A DNA stretch of 64,000 nucleotides. Source: an uncultured Lachnospiraceae bacterium. Its GTDB lineage: Bacteria; Bacillota; Clostridia; Lachnospirales; Lachnospiraceae. Positions 51,601 through 60,538 of this stretch are shown here, in pieces. How positions within the stretch are numbered: the stretch's first letter is position 1; each line of letters starts with the position of its first letter. The notes under the pieces were generated by a model. It worked only from the letters and a program-made list of their open reading frames with translations. It made no database searches and was not told where the DNA came from. The stretch lies in NCBI GenBank assembly GCA_947053345.1, contig CAMRSM010000003.1:121249-185248 (forward strand). Reading direction: 5' to 3'. Made by a program: the position numbers and the translations under genes.

Positions 51601-53115
51601 TCAACCGTCAGACAAAAACAGCCCATCCTCCCTGAGTTCATAAACCTTATCGCAGGCTTCTTTAAGATATTTCCTGTCATGCGACACGCTGATGACCGCG
51701 CCGCCAAACCCGCAAAGAGCCGCGCGCACAACCGGGCCTGACAGCGGGCTGAAATTTCTTGTCGGCTCATCGAGCACCAGCACATTGGCTTTTTGCAGCA
51801 CCATATCAAGGAACAGAATTTTTGCCTTCTGCCCGCCGCTTAAACTCCCGATCGCACCCGTCATTTCCTCATGCGTAAATTTCATGCCGCCCATATAAGT
51901 CCTGGCCCTTGTCACCTCATCCTTTGTATAGTGCTTCGCCAGGTACGAAACGGGCGTTTTCCCAAAATCAAGCACCTCGGAATAATCCTGCGGCATAAGC
52001 ATGGCACGGATATCGGTGCGGTCTTTCATCTCCTCCCACAAGCGTTTCAAAAAGGTGGACTTCCCCGCACCGTTCCTTCCGATAATCCCGACATGCTCGC
52101 CCCCCGCCACGAAAAGCCGCAGATTCCTCGCTAAAACCCGCTCCCCGACCTTTAAAACATCAAGCGAAAAATCAAGCACGGTCTTACCCGCCGGAAGATG
52201 GATGGACGGATCGAATTTTGCCAGGATTGCTTCCTCCTCCTGCGGGAAATCAAGGAAATTCTCTTTTTCCCGCTCAAAGCGCCTGCCCATCGAGAGCACG
52301 GCGTGCATCTTTTTTTTCAGCAGCCGCGCACCTCCGGGGTTCTGCCTTGTGATTATCTCCTGCTCATGGTCTACGCGGTTGTATATCTGCCGCCATTTTT
52401 CCATCTGCTTATCGTAATCTTCCCGCTGTTTTTTCGCCACCTGCTCCTGATGTGAAAAATCATTCCTCCGGCGCGAGAGATATTCGCGGTAAGGGCAGCG
52501 TGAAACCATGATACGGCATTTTGTCTTTCGGATGATCTGCTCCATATGCACGATCACGTTCGCCGTTTTTTCAACCAGCGTTTCATCATGCGAAATATAG
52601 AGGATGGGCAGCCTGCTCTGCGCAATAAACGCCTCCAGCCACTGCAGGGTTTCGATATCCAGATCATTGGTCGGCTCGTCAAGCAGGAGAATATCCGGCT
52701 CCCCCATCAGAAGCTTTGCAAGCTGTATCTTCACCTTCTCGCCGCCGGAGAGCGTGCCAAGCTCCTGCTGTGACAGGATAAATTCCACCGATAACCCAAG
52801 TTTCGCCAAAATATCCGTGTGCAGATAATACTCACAATCCCCAAAATAATCCAACAGCGTAACATGGGAAAGCCCCTCCTCCATCATCTGCGGCAGGTAA
52901 GCCATCTTTCCCTTTTTAATCACTTCACCGGAAACGCTGCAATATTCTTCCACAAGGTTCCTCTGATAGAGAAAGCGCAAAAGTGTCGATTTCCCATTCC
53001 CCTCCTCCCCAATAATCACCGCCTTCTCGCCGCGGTTTAAGGAGAAGGAAAAATCATCGACAATGCATCTGCCATCCTTTTTCAGGCGGATCGTAATATT
53101 TTTCAATTCTAACAT
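51601..53115 (-). CDS. ABC-F family ATPase, probable ribosome-protection antibiotic resistance protein
   Basis: A 504-residue protein with two ABC domains and no membrane segment. The first has GEEGNGKSTLL, LSGGEKVK and ILLLDEPTNDLD; the second GRNGAGKSTFL, LSGGQKAK and VLVLDEPTRNFSPLSG. The linker (~200-285) is charged and helical, the region that in ABC-F proteins enters the ribosome. The T-R-N-x-S-P-L-S ending of the second Walker B is shared with Vga/Lsa-like factors. The ATG at 53115 follows GGAGG by 6 nt. A promoter and ~280-nt leader with short reading frames precede it, as is common for drug-induced ABC-F genes. Confidence 0.85.
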   Translation of the reverse strand: MLELKNITIRLKKDGRCIVDDFSFSLNRGEKAVIIGEEGNGKSTLLRFLYQRNLVEEYCSVSGEVIKKGKMAYLPQMMEEGLSHVTLLDYFGDCEYYLHTDILAKLGLSVEFILSQQELGTLSGGEKVKIQLAKLLMGEPDILLLDEPTNDLDIETLQWLEAFIAQSRLPILYISHDETLVEKTANVIVHMEQIIRKTKCRIMVSRCPYREYLSRRRNDFSHQEQVAKKQREDYDKQMEKWRQIYNRVDHEQEIITRQNPGGARLLKKKMHAVLSMGRRFEREKENFLDFPQEEEAILAKFDPSIHLPAGKTVLDFSLDVLKVGERVLARNLRLFVAGGEHVGIIGRNGAGKSTFLKRLWEEMKDRTDIRAMLMPQDYSEVLDFGKTPVSYLAKHYTKDEVTRARTYMGGMKFTHEEMTGAIGSLSGGQKAKILFLDMVLQKANVLVLDEPTRNFSPLSGPVVRAALCGFGGAVISVSHDRKYLKEACDKVYELREDGLFLSDG

Positions 53116-53342
53116 AAAATACCTCCATAGAAAAATAGTCCCATTCCCGATAGCGAATCCAGCGTATCGAAAATGGAACCATCCTTGCACCCACAGAGAT
53201 ATCCATATAATAACAAGATATAAAGCAGCGCAGCAAATGATATAACTGTTTCAGATAACAGGCAATCCAAATTCAAGCAGCAAAGCAAGCCCCACATATG
53301 CCAGGCATATCTTAGGACATGTTGATTCACTATCTTTTCCAT
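53109..53342 (-). CDS. Possible small membrane protein / leader ORF before the ABC-F gene
   Basis: A 77-codon frame that is hydrophobic in its middle (LLCCLNLDCLL, then FAALLYILLLYGYLCGC) and cysteine-rich. It ends TTATGTTAG, so its stop overlaps the ATG of the ABC-F gene and translation could be coupled. The ribosome site (GTAGG) is weak. Just before it is a four-codon frame ATG ATT CGT AGG with a better AAAGGGG box. Either could be a regulatory leader. No homology is recognised, so it may be chance. Confidence 0.3.
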   Translation of the reverse strand: MEKIVNQHVLRYAWHMWGLLCCLNLDCLLSETVISFAALLYILLLYGYLCGCKDGSIFDTLDSLSGMGLFFYGGILC

Positions 53343-53393
53343 CTGAATTACCTACGAATCATCGCCGCACCCCTTTCCTTCATAATTGCTGTC

Positions 53394-53422
53394 ATTCTAT
53401 CATAAGGTTCGCGCCTTGTCAA
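53394..53422 (-). promoter_or_regulatory. Promoter of the ABC-F gene with long leader
   Basis: On the minus strand perfect TTGACA (53417-53422) and TAGAAT (53394-53399) are 17 bp apart. It starts three bases after the stop of the upstream ABC exporter. The leader to the ABC-F start is ~280 nt and contains short frames but no other recognised gene. Confidence 0.75.
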
Positions 53423-53425
53423 GTA

Positions 53426-55243
53426 TCAATCCGCCAATTCCGTCTGCGTCCTGTACATCCGTGCATACAGCCCCGAAAGCGCCATCAGCTCCTCGTGCGT
53501 CCCCTGCTCGGCTATCTTTCCGTTTTCTAACAGAATAATCATGTCCGAATCCCGGATCGTGGAAAGGCGGTGGGCGATAATCACGGAAGTGCGCTTCTCA
53601 CAGATTTTTAACATCGCGCGCCGGATTTTCTGCTCGGTAACGGTATCCACAGAGCTGGTCGCCTCATCGAGAATCAGGATCGGCGCATTGGCAAGAACCG
53701 CCCGCGCAATCGTCAGAAGCTGCCGCTCCCCCTGGGAGAGTTCCATGCCCCCATGTGTAAGAACTGTATCATACCCGTCGGGAAGACGCTCGATAAACCC
53801 GTCCGCCCCGACCGTCTTCGCGGCAGAATACACCTGCTCCCTTAAAGCCTCCGGATGCCCGTAGCGGATATTATCAAGTACGGAGGCGGCAAACAGGGCG
53901 GTATCCTGCAGAACCACCCCGAACGCCGCCCGCAGATCTTCCATCCGGTAATCCCGCAGATCCCGCCCGTCCAAAAGGATGCTGCCCGCGGAAACATCGT
54001 AGAACCTCGTCAGCAGATTGATCATCGTCGTCTTCCCGGAACCCGTTGCCCCCACGATCGCCGCCTGCGTGCCCGCCGGTATCTTTACGGAGATGTCCCT
54101 TAACACCGGCTGGCCCGGCACATAACTGAATTCCACATGGCGCAGTTCAATATTGCCCCGCGGGTGAACCACCGAAAAGGCTCCTTCCCGGTCCGGCGGT
54201 TCCGGCTCTTCATCAATGATCTCAAACACGCGCTCCGCCCCGGCAACCGCAGTCTGGAAATTATTATAAATATTTGCAATCTCCACAAAAGGGCGGGTAA
54301 ACTGGCGCACGTACAAAAGAAAGCTTGTGACCAGCCCGATGTCGGTAATCCTTCCGCCCACGAACAAAACCCCGCACAGAACCGAGATCGCCACATAGAG
54401 CAGATTGTTAATCACATTCATCAGCGGCATCAAATACCCCGAACAGATCAGCGCACGGATCGATACTTCGCACAACCGCTCATTCTTTTCCCCAAAGCTG
54501 CGCTCGAGTTCCCCCTCACGGCAAAATACCTTGACAACAGCCATCCCGGAAACACTCTCCTCCACCTGCCCGTTTAACTCCCCAAGACTTTTCTGCTGCG
54601 CGGAAAACAGCTTTCTGGTATATTTTGTTACCGTTTTTGTCAGCAGGAAAATCATCCCCACACCCGAGAGCGACACAAGCGTCAGGAGCGGGCTTAAATA
54701 CAGCATCATCCCAAAAATCCCTGCTACCGTAAAACCGTAGGTCAAAAGGAGTGTCAGCGAATTGGAGATGGTAGTGCTGATATTATCCACATCATTGGTC
54801 AGGCGGCTCATCAGTTCGCCGTGCTGGCGGCGGTCAAAAAAAGTTAATGGCAGCGTCCGGATATGGTCAAACAGCGTCCGCCGGATATGGTGGATCACCC
54901 TCTGCCCGATGGATGCCATAAAAAACGCCTGCAAAAATTTAACCAGCCAGTCAGTAAAGTACAGCCCCGCAAGACAGGCGAGTACCCACACCACCCCATC
55001 CCCGCCGCTGATTGCCGTGACCGCTTTCCCCGTCACATAGGGGGAGAGGATGGATGCAAAAGATGCCAGGGCGGAAAGCAGGAGAATAAAGCCAAGCCCG
55101 TTCCTCTGCCCCTTCGTCATCCGCCAGAGCCTGCCAAGCGTCCCTCTCATATTCTTTGGTTTTACCACCGCCACCGCGCCCCGCCCGGGGCGTGATATCC
55201 CGTTTAAATTGGCAGGCGGCACCGCCCGGTTATGCTCCGCCAT
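53426..55243 (-). CDS. ABC exporter half-transporter (canonical ATP site partner)
   Basis: About 605 residues. Six membrane helices (~60-360) are followed by an ATPase domain with GATGSGKTTM, signature LSQGERQ and Walker B ILILDEATSSVD with the catalytic Glu. It is the partner of the protein encoded just upstream, whose Walker B lacks that Glu, so together they should form a heterodimeric exporter of the LmrCD/TM287-288 type. The ATG at 55243 follows a GGAGGTGGG box inside the end of the upstream gene (14-bp overlap). Confidence 0.9.
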   Translation of the reverse strand: MAEHNRAVPPANLNGISRPGRGAVAVVKPKNMRGTLGRLWRMTKGQRNGLGFILLLSALASFASILSPYVTGKAVTAISGGDGVVWVLACLAGLYFTDWLVKFLQAFFMASIGQRVIHHIRRTLFDHIRTLPLTFFDRRQHGELMSRLTNDVDNISTTISNSLTLLLTYGFTVAGIFGMMLYLSPLLTLVSLSGVGMIFLLTKTVTKYTRKLFSAQQKSLGELNGQVEESVSGMAVVKVFCREGELERSFGEKNERLCEVSIRALICSGYLMPLMNVINNLLYVAISVLCGVLFVGGRITDIGLVTSFLLYVRQFTRPFVEIANIYNNFQTAVAGAERVFEIIDEEPEPPDREGAFSVVHPRGNIELRHVEFSYVPGQPVLRDISVKIPAGTQAAIVGATGSGKTTMINLLTRFYDVSAGSILLDGRDLRDYRMEDLRAAFGVVLQDTALFAASVLDNIRYGHPEALREQVYSAAKTVGADGFIERLPDGYDTVLTHGGMELSQGERQLLTIARAVLANAPILILDEATSSVDTVTEQKIRRAMLKICEKRTSVIIAHRLSTIRDSDMIILLENGKIAEQGTHEELMALSGLYARMYRTQTELAD

Positions 55244-56951
55244 GATACCCACCTCCAATCTGCGAATCATAGATTTCCCGGTACACCGTGCAGGAATCCA
55301 TCAGCTCATCATGTGTCCCGTAACCCTGCACCCTGCCACGATCAAGGCATAAGATGCGGTCCGTGCGCATAACCGTAGAAATGCGCTGGCTCACCAGCAG
55401 AACCGTCATCTTCCCGCCCATGCCGCCAAGCCCTTTTAGCACATCGGATTCCGTCTGCGCGTCCAGCGCACTGGTACCATCGTCCAAAATCAGGATCTTT
55501 GGGTTCCGGACAAGCGCCCGCGCAAGGGAAAGCCGCTGCTTCTGCCCGCCGGAAAGGTTCACGCCTCCCTGGCCGAGCAGGGTATCGTACCCCTGCGCGC
55601 TTTTTATTATAAATTCATCCGCGCACGCGACCTCCGCCGCCCGGCAAAGTTCCTCGTCATCCGCTTCCTCCCGCCCCCATCGCAGATTCTCCTTTATCGT
55701 CCCGGAAAACAGCAGGGCTTTCTGCGGCACGACCGCAACCGCCGTCCGCAGGCATTTTGTGTCAATCTGCGTCACATCGCAGCCGTCAATCAAAAGCTTC
55801 CCTTTGGTGGCATCATAAAACCGGGGCACAAGGTTGACAAATGTTGTCTTTCCGGAACCGGTGGAACCGATGATCCCCACGGTTTCTCCCGGATGGATAT
55901 GTACATTGATATCGTGAAGCGCTTCCTTTCCCGCCCCCGCATAGGAAAAGGACACCCTCTCAAAACGGATATCGCCGCAAATCTCTGGCATAAGTGGCTG
56001 CGCTGGCATCCTCTGCGCCGGCTTCTCGCAGAGGACTTCCGATATCCTTGCGGAGGAAGCCGCCGCCCGCACCGCGGTATTGAGTGTATTGGATATCATA
56101 CCCACAGCAAATAATACCTGCGTCATATAGTTGACCGATGCCATCAGCCTGCCAATTTCCGCACTCTGCGCACTTTTCGATATCCAAAGCAGAAGGACAA
56201 CGCCAAAATTAACCGTCAGGCTGATAAATGGCGAAAATACCGCCATTGTCCTAAGAGCCGAGGTATTGGCACGGGCAAGCTCCCATGATACCCCATCAAA
56301 TTTCTCCATCTCCCCGTCTTCGGCATTAAATGCCTTGACCACCCGGACGGAGGAAAGAAACTCCCGCGTCACGCCGTTGAGCCGGTCAAGCCTTTCCTGC
56401 ACCTTCCCAAACCGCGGGTATCCAACCCGCATATTCCCGAAAATCAAAACGGAAACCACGAGGAGAATCCCCGCAATCACCGGTGCCTGCCCCGGTGTCT
56501 GGACCAGGATCAGGATGATGGCACCGACGCAGATGATCGGGGCTTTTACCATGATCCGCATAATGCCGTTGACAAACTCCTGTATCTGCGCCACATCGTT
56601 TGTAATGCGGGTGATAATGGAGGCGGGGCGAAGACGGTCAATATTTTCCATCGAGAGGAGCTGCACATTATGGTACATATCGCGGCGCAATTCTTTCCCT
56701 ACGATCTGGGAAACGCGGCTGGCAAAACCGTTGCGCATAACGGCGCAGCCCGCCCCGGCAAGCGCAATGAAAAGCATGCATACACCATAAAAAAGAATCT
56801 GGCGGACACTGGCATTCCTGATTCCGCGGTCCACGATCATGGACATAAAAGTGGGCTGGAGAAGATCGGCAAGTGCTTCCATTGTCAGAAAAAAAGTGGA
56901 AAGCATAAAGATTCCCAAATGCCTGCGGATATATTTTAAAATCAGTTTCAT
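55230..56951 (-). CDS. ABC exporter half-transporter (degenerate ATP site)
   Basis: A 573-residue exporter. Six membrane helices (~15-310) precede an ATPase domain with GSTGSGKTTF, LSGGQKQR and Walker B ILILDDGTSALD. Asp replaces the catalytic Glu after the Walker B Asp, the mark of the non-hydrolysing subunit in heterodimeric multidrug exporters. It overlaps the partner gene. The BceR-like regulator lies 160 bp upstream on the same strand. Confidence 0.9.
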   Translation of the reverse strand: MKLILKYIRRHLGIFMLSTFFLTMEALADLLQPTFMSMIVDRGIRNASVRQILFYGVCMLFIALAGAGCAVMRNGFASRVSQIVGKELRRDMYHNVQLLSMENIDRLRPASIITRITNDVAQIQEFVNGIMRIMVKAPIICVGAIILILVQTPGQAPVIAGILLVVSVLIFGNMRVGYPRFGKVQERLDRLNGVTREFLSSVRVVKAFNAEDGEMEKFDGVSWELARANTSALRTMAVFSPFISLTVNFGVVLLLWISKSAQSAEIGRLMASVNYMTQVLFAVGMISNTLNTAVRAAASSARISEVLCEKPAQRMPAQPLMPEICGDIRFERVSFSYAGAGKEALHDINVHIHPGETVGIIGSTGSGKTTFVNLVPRFYDATKGKLLIDGCDVTQIDTKCLRTAVAVVPQKALLFSGTIKENLRWGREEADDEELCRAAEVACADEFIIKSAQGYDTLLGQGGVNLSGGQKQRLSLARALVRNPKILILDDGTSALDAQTESDVLKGLGGMGGKMTVLLVSQRISTVMRTDRILCLDRGRVQGYGTHDELMDSCTVYREIYDSQIGGGYHGGA

Positions 56952-57112
56952 ATTTCACTTCATTTCTGCGCTGCTTTTTGAAAATAGCAAGTTTGCGGCA
57001 GGCAGCGCGCAGCCACAAACTTGAGATTGAAAATTTTAATTTCCAATCGGATTCCTCCACGGTTTCATTGACAGTACCATCCGGAAAAGAAGAACGCCTT
57101 CCCGCGCTGCCG

Positions 57113-57781
57113 TCAGAGCTGATACCCCATCCCACGGCGCGTCTTGATGCATTCCGGCATCCCGATCTTTGCAAGCTTCCCCCGAAGCCTTGTCATATTG
57201 ACACTCAATGTATTATCGTCAATGTAAATCCGGCTCTCCCACAGCGCTTCCATCATATCCATGCGCGAAACAATTTCCCCCGCCCGCCCCATCAGGCATA
57301 CCAGAATCTGTACCTCATTGCGGGTCAGTTCCTCTGTATTGCCGCCTGCCGAAACCGTCCCTTTTAAAAGATTTAGTTCAATCCCTGCGGCTTTTATGAT
57401 ATCGGGCTCCTTCCCAGTCCCGCTGCCCCGGCGCAACACTGCCTCGATATGCGCCAGCAAAAGGGGGATATGGTAGGGCTTTGTGATATAGTCATCCCCG
57501 CCCAGACGCAGCGCCGAAAGTTCATCCCCCACGCTATCGTGCCCGGTCACAAAAATAATCGGGATATCCATGTCCCGGCGAAGCTGTGCACACAGCGTCA
57601 GCCCGTCGCGCCCCGGAAGCCCCATATCCAGCAAAATCAGGTCGGGGGTAATTTCCCCGACCTGCCCTCTGATATCCTTAAAATCAACTACCGCAAAAGG
57701 CTCATAGCCCTCGTCGCAAAGCAAGGAGGCGAGTTCCTCACGAACGGAGGGATCATCCTCAATAATCATAATTTTTTTCAT
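57113..57781 (-). CDS. BceR-like OmpR-family response regulator
   Basis: A 222-residue two-domain regulator. The receiver has IIEDDPSVREEL, phospho-Asp in LILLDMGLPGRDG, and YITKPY. The winged-helix part ends IYIDDNTLSVNMTRLRGKL and RRGMGYQL, a pattern typical of BceR/VraR-like regulators that pair with intramembrane-sensing kinases. The only such kinase in the window is at 50260-51462. It is followed by the heterodimeric ABC exporter genes. Confidence 0.88.
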   Translation of the reverse strand: MKKIMIIEDDPSVREELASLLCDEGYEPFAVVDFKDIRGQVGEITPDLILLDMGLPGRDGLTLCAQLRRDMDIPIIFVTGHDSVGDELSALRLGGDDYITKPYHIPLLLAHIEAVLRRGSGTGKEPDIIKAAGIELNLLKGTVSAGGNTEELTRNEVQILVCLMGRAGEIVSRMDMMEALWESRIYIDDNTLSVNMTRLRGKLAKIGMPECIKTRRGMGYQL

Positions 57782-57862
57782 AAGGTTCCCCAGTCAAGAG
57801 TATTCTCACGGCACGCGGAACATAAAGCGGTTCTTTGGCATGCCCGTTTGCCTGTTATGATT

Positions 57863-57891
57863 ATTTTAGCACGATAGCTTTTGTTTGTCCA
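57863..57891 (-). promoter_or_regulatory. Promoter of the response regulator and ABC exporter genes
   Basis: On the minus strand TGGACA (57886-57891) and TAAAAT (57863-57868) are 17 bp apart, about 80 bp before the regulator start. Confidence 0.6.
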
Positions 57892-57944
57892 CAAACAGAT
57901 TATCATTTCCTTATGCGACAGCTCCTAATTTATATGCTTAAAAC

Positions 57945-58547
57945 TTATCCGAGCAATGCACAAAGCACTTTCACGCAGGTTTCTTCCACAAGCTTTCCGC
58001 TGTCAAGTACCAGATCATAATTCTTAAAATCATCCCATTTCTTCACCGTGTTCGCGTAATAATAATTTGCCCGCTTCCTGTCAAACTTCCGCCGCACCGC
58101 GTCCGCCTTTCCCTCTAAAATCCCGTATTCCTCCACAATGCGCCGCCTCTTTGCTTCCCCGTCACTGCAGCGGATAAATACTTTTATCACACCCTCATAA
58201 TCCGCCAGTGCCTCCGCAGCGCAATGCCCCAAAAACACCGCAGAGCCGTTTGCTGCAAGCTGCCTTATTACCGCCTGCTCCTTCACATAAATATGCCCAT
58301 CCGCCGTCAGCATATCCCCCCTGCCGGCAGCGGTCTGCGCCAGCATATAAACCGAATACAGAAAGCTGTTCGTCACCGTTTCCTCATAGCGCTCAATCTG
58401 TTCCACAGAAATATTCTGCTCTTTTGACACCTCCTCTAAGATTTCCCGCCCGTAACAGCAAATCCCTGCCCGTTCGGCAAACGCGCGGGCAATCGCCGTT
58501 CCGCCGCTGCCATATTCCCGCTCAATCGCAATAAACCTGCCCTTCAT
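57945..58547 (-). CDS. Cytidylate kinase-like family protein
   Basis: A 200-residue P-loop kinase-like protein. It begins MKGRFIAIEREYGSGGTAIARAFAERAG, the family REYGSGG(T/R)xIA nucleotide-binding loop, followed by CCYGREILEE and, later, RRRIVEEYG and NYYYANTVKKW. These proteins resemble Cmk but are a separate, little-studied group in Clostridia. The ATG at 58547 follows AAGGAAGG by 6 nt. It lies alone between two exporter operons. Confidence 0.85.
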   Translation of the reverse strand: MKGRFIAIEREYGSGGTAIARAFAERAGICCYGREILEEVSKEQNISVEQIERYEETVTNSFLYSVYMLAQTAAGRGDMLTADGHIYVKEQAVIRQLAANGSAVFLGHCAAEALADYEGVIKVFIRCSDGEAKRRRIVEEYGILEGKADAVRRKFDRKRANYYYANTVKKWDDFKNYDLVLDSGKLVEETCVKVLCALLG

Positions 58548-58693
58548 CCTATCCTTCCTTTCCGCATAAAAAACATATGCTGCCATTCAAACATAGCTTT
58601 ATTTCCCGCATTTCCATATACAATAGTGTATACCGTTACCATTCAAACATCCGACCGTCTGTTACAATACATTTCGTGTACAAGACATTTCAG

Positions 58694-60538
58694 CTACATT
58701 GCAACCTCAAACTGGCTATTATACAGCTCCGCGTAAAACCCTCCCCTTTCAAGCAGCGCCTCGTGCGTGCCGCTCTCGATAATGTCCCCGTCCTTTAGGA
58801 CAAGGATCAGATCTGCATTCTTGATCGTGGACAGGCGGTGCGCAATCACAAAGGACGTGCGGTCCTTCATCAACTGATCCATCGCGGTCTGGATTTGCTG
58901 CTCCGTGCGGGTATCCACCGAGGAGGTCGCCTCGTCCAAAATCAACATCGGCTTGTTGGCGATCATGGCGCGCGCGATCGTAAGCTGCTGCTTCTGCCCC
59001 TGCGAAAGATTCACCTGGTCATTTAACACCGTATCATACCCCTGCGGCAGCGTGCGGATAAAATGGTCAAGTCCCACCGCACGGCAGGCTTCCTTCATCT
59101 TTTCCTCGTCCGCTCTCTCATTGTTATAAACAAGATTTTCCCGAACCGTCCCCTCAAACAGCCAGGTATCCTGCAATACCATACAGAACAGCGAATGTAC
59201 CGCCGCGCGCGTGAGCCGGTGAATCGGCGTTCCATCAATCCGGATTTCGCCGCCCTGAATCTCATGGAACCGCATCAGAAGATTGACCAGTGTTGTTTTC
59301 CCTGCGCCCGTAGGTCCTACGATGGCAACTTTCTGACCCGACACCGCTTTTGCAGAAAAATCGTGGATGATGGTCGCGTCCGAATCCTCGTAACCAAATC
59401 GGACATGCTCAAATTCCACATCCCCTTTTACATTTAAAAGCGCGCTGATTTTTTCCGTTTCCTCCTCCATCTCCTCCGCTTCCAGAAACTCAAACACACG
59501 CTCCCCGGCAGCCCCGGCGGACTGCAAGGATTGCACCGCCTGCGCGATTTGCGACAATGGCTGCGTGAAATAGCGGACGTACATCATAAATGCGACGATA
59601 ACGCCAAAACTGATTTTCCCGTTAAGTGCCATCGCGCCGCCCACAACACAGACTGCCACATAGCCGAGGTTCCCAATAAATCCCATAATCGGCATCATAA
59701 GACCGGACAGGCACTGCGCCTTAAAACCGCTCTCGCAGAGGTTTCGGTTCATTTCGTCAAAAACCTTCTGCGCCTCCTCCTCGCCGTTATAAGCCTTCAC
59801 CACCGTGTGCCCGGAATAAATTTCCTCAATATGCCCGTTGATCTCTCCAAGGTGCTTCTGCTGGCGTGTAAAATATTTCTGGCTCTTTCCCATAATCGAA
59901 AACATCAGCACAAAACCGAGAAGACTTGCCACAGCCGCAGTTAACGTCATCCACCCGTTTGTGGTGAGCATCATAACCAGACTGCCGACAAATAGAATTA
60001 TAGCAGAAACCATACTGCCGATGCTGTGGTTTAAGGACTGCCCGATGGTATCCACATCGTTTGTCACGCGCGAGAGCACATCCCCCGTGGTCGTCTGGTT
60101 GTAAAACCACATCGGCAGGCGGTTAATCTTTTTTGAAATATCCGAGCGCATTGCCTTGGAAACACGCTGCGTCACGGTGGACATAATCCATCCTTGAATC
60201 GCTGACAGCAGATAGCTCATCACATAAAATACAACCAGCGTCAGACCAATCTGAACCACCCTATCCATATCAATGGAGGTTGCAGGCGGCATGATCCCCT
60301 CCGTAATGGTATCCGTCAGCTCCGAGAGCTTATCCGGTCCAATCAGCATTAACACCGTCCCGATGGCGGAACATAGAATGGCGATTACAGAAATAACCAA
60401 ATACTTCCTGCAATACCCAAGCAGTTTTTTCCATATGCCGACAAGATCTTTCGCCTTCTCCCCGCCGCCGCGCGCTCCATGGGGTCCTCCCGGCATACCG
60501 GCGTGTCTGCGAACAGGCTTATATTCTTTCTTTTCCAT
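58694..60538 (-). CDS. ABC exporter half-transporter (canonical ATP site partner)
   Basis: A 614-residue exporter with a basic N-terminal extension of ~30 residues, six membrane helices (~45-350) and an ATPase domain with GPTGAGKTTL, LSQGQKQQ and MLILDEATSSVD (catalytic Glu present). It should pair with the protein encoded directly upstream. Its ATG abuts the upstream stop, so the pair is translationally coupled. It belongs to a MarR-controlled drug efflux operon. Confidence 0.92.
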   Translation of the reverse strand: MEKKEYKPVRRHAGMPGGPHGARGGGEKAKDLVGIWKKLLGYCRKYLVISVIAILCSAIGTVLMLIGPDKLSELTDTITEGIMPPATSIDMDRVVQIGLTLVVFYVMSYLLSAIQGWIMSTVTQRVSKAMRSDISKKINRLPMWFYNQTTTGDVLSRVTNDVDTIGQSLNHSIGSMVSAIILFVGSLVMMLTTNGWMTLTAAVASLLGFVLMFSIMGKSQKYFTRQQKHLGEINGHIEEIYSGHTVVKAYNGEEEAQKVFDEMNRNLCESGFKAQCLSGLMMPIMGFIGNLGYVAVCVVGGAMALNGKISFGVIVAFMMYVRYFTQPLSQIAQAVQSLQSAGAAGERVFEFLEAEEMEEETEKISALLNVKGDVEFEHVRFGYEDSDATIIHDFSAKAVSGQKVAIVGPTGAGKTTLVNLLMRFHEIQGGEIRIDGTPIHRLTRAAVHSLFCMVLQDTWLFEGTVRENLVYNNERADEEKMKEACRAVGLDHFIRTLPQGYDTVLNDQVNLSQGQKQQLTIARAMIANKPMLILDEATSSVDTRTEQQIQTAMDQLMKDRTSFVIAHRLSTIKNADLILVLKDGDIIESGTHEALLERGGFYAELYNSQFEVAM

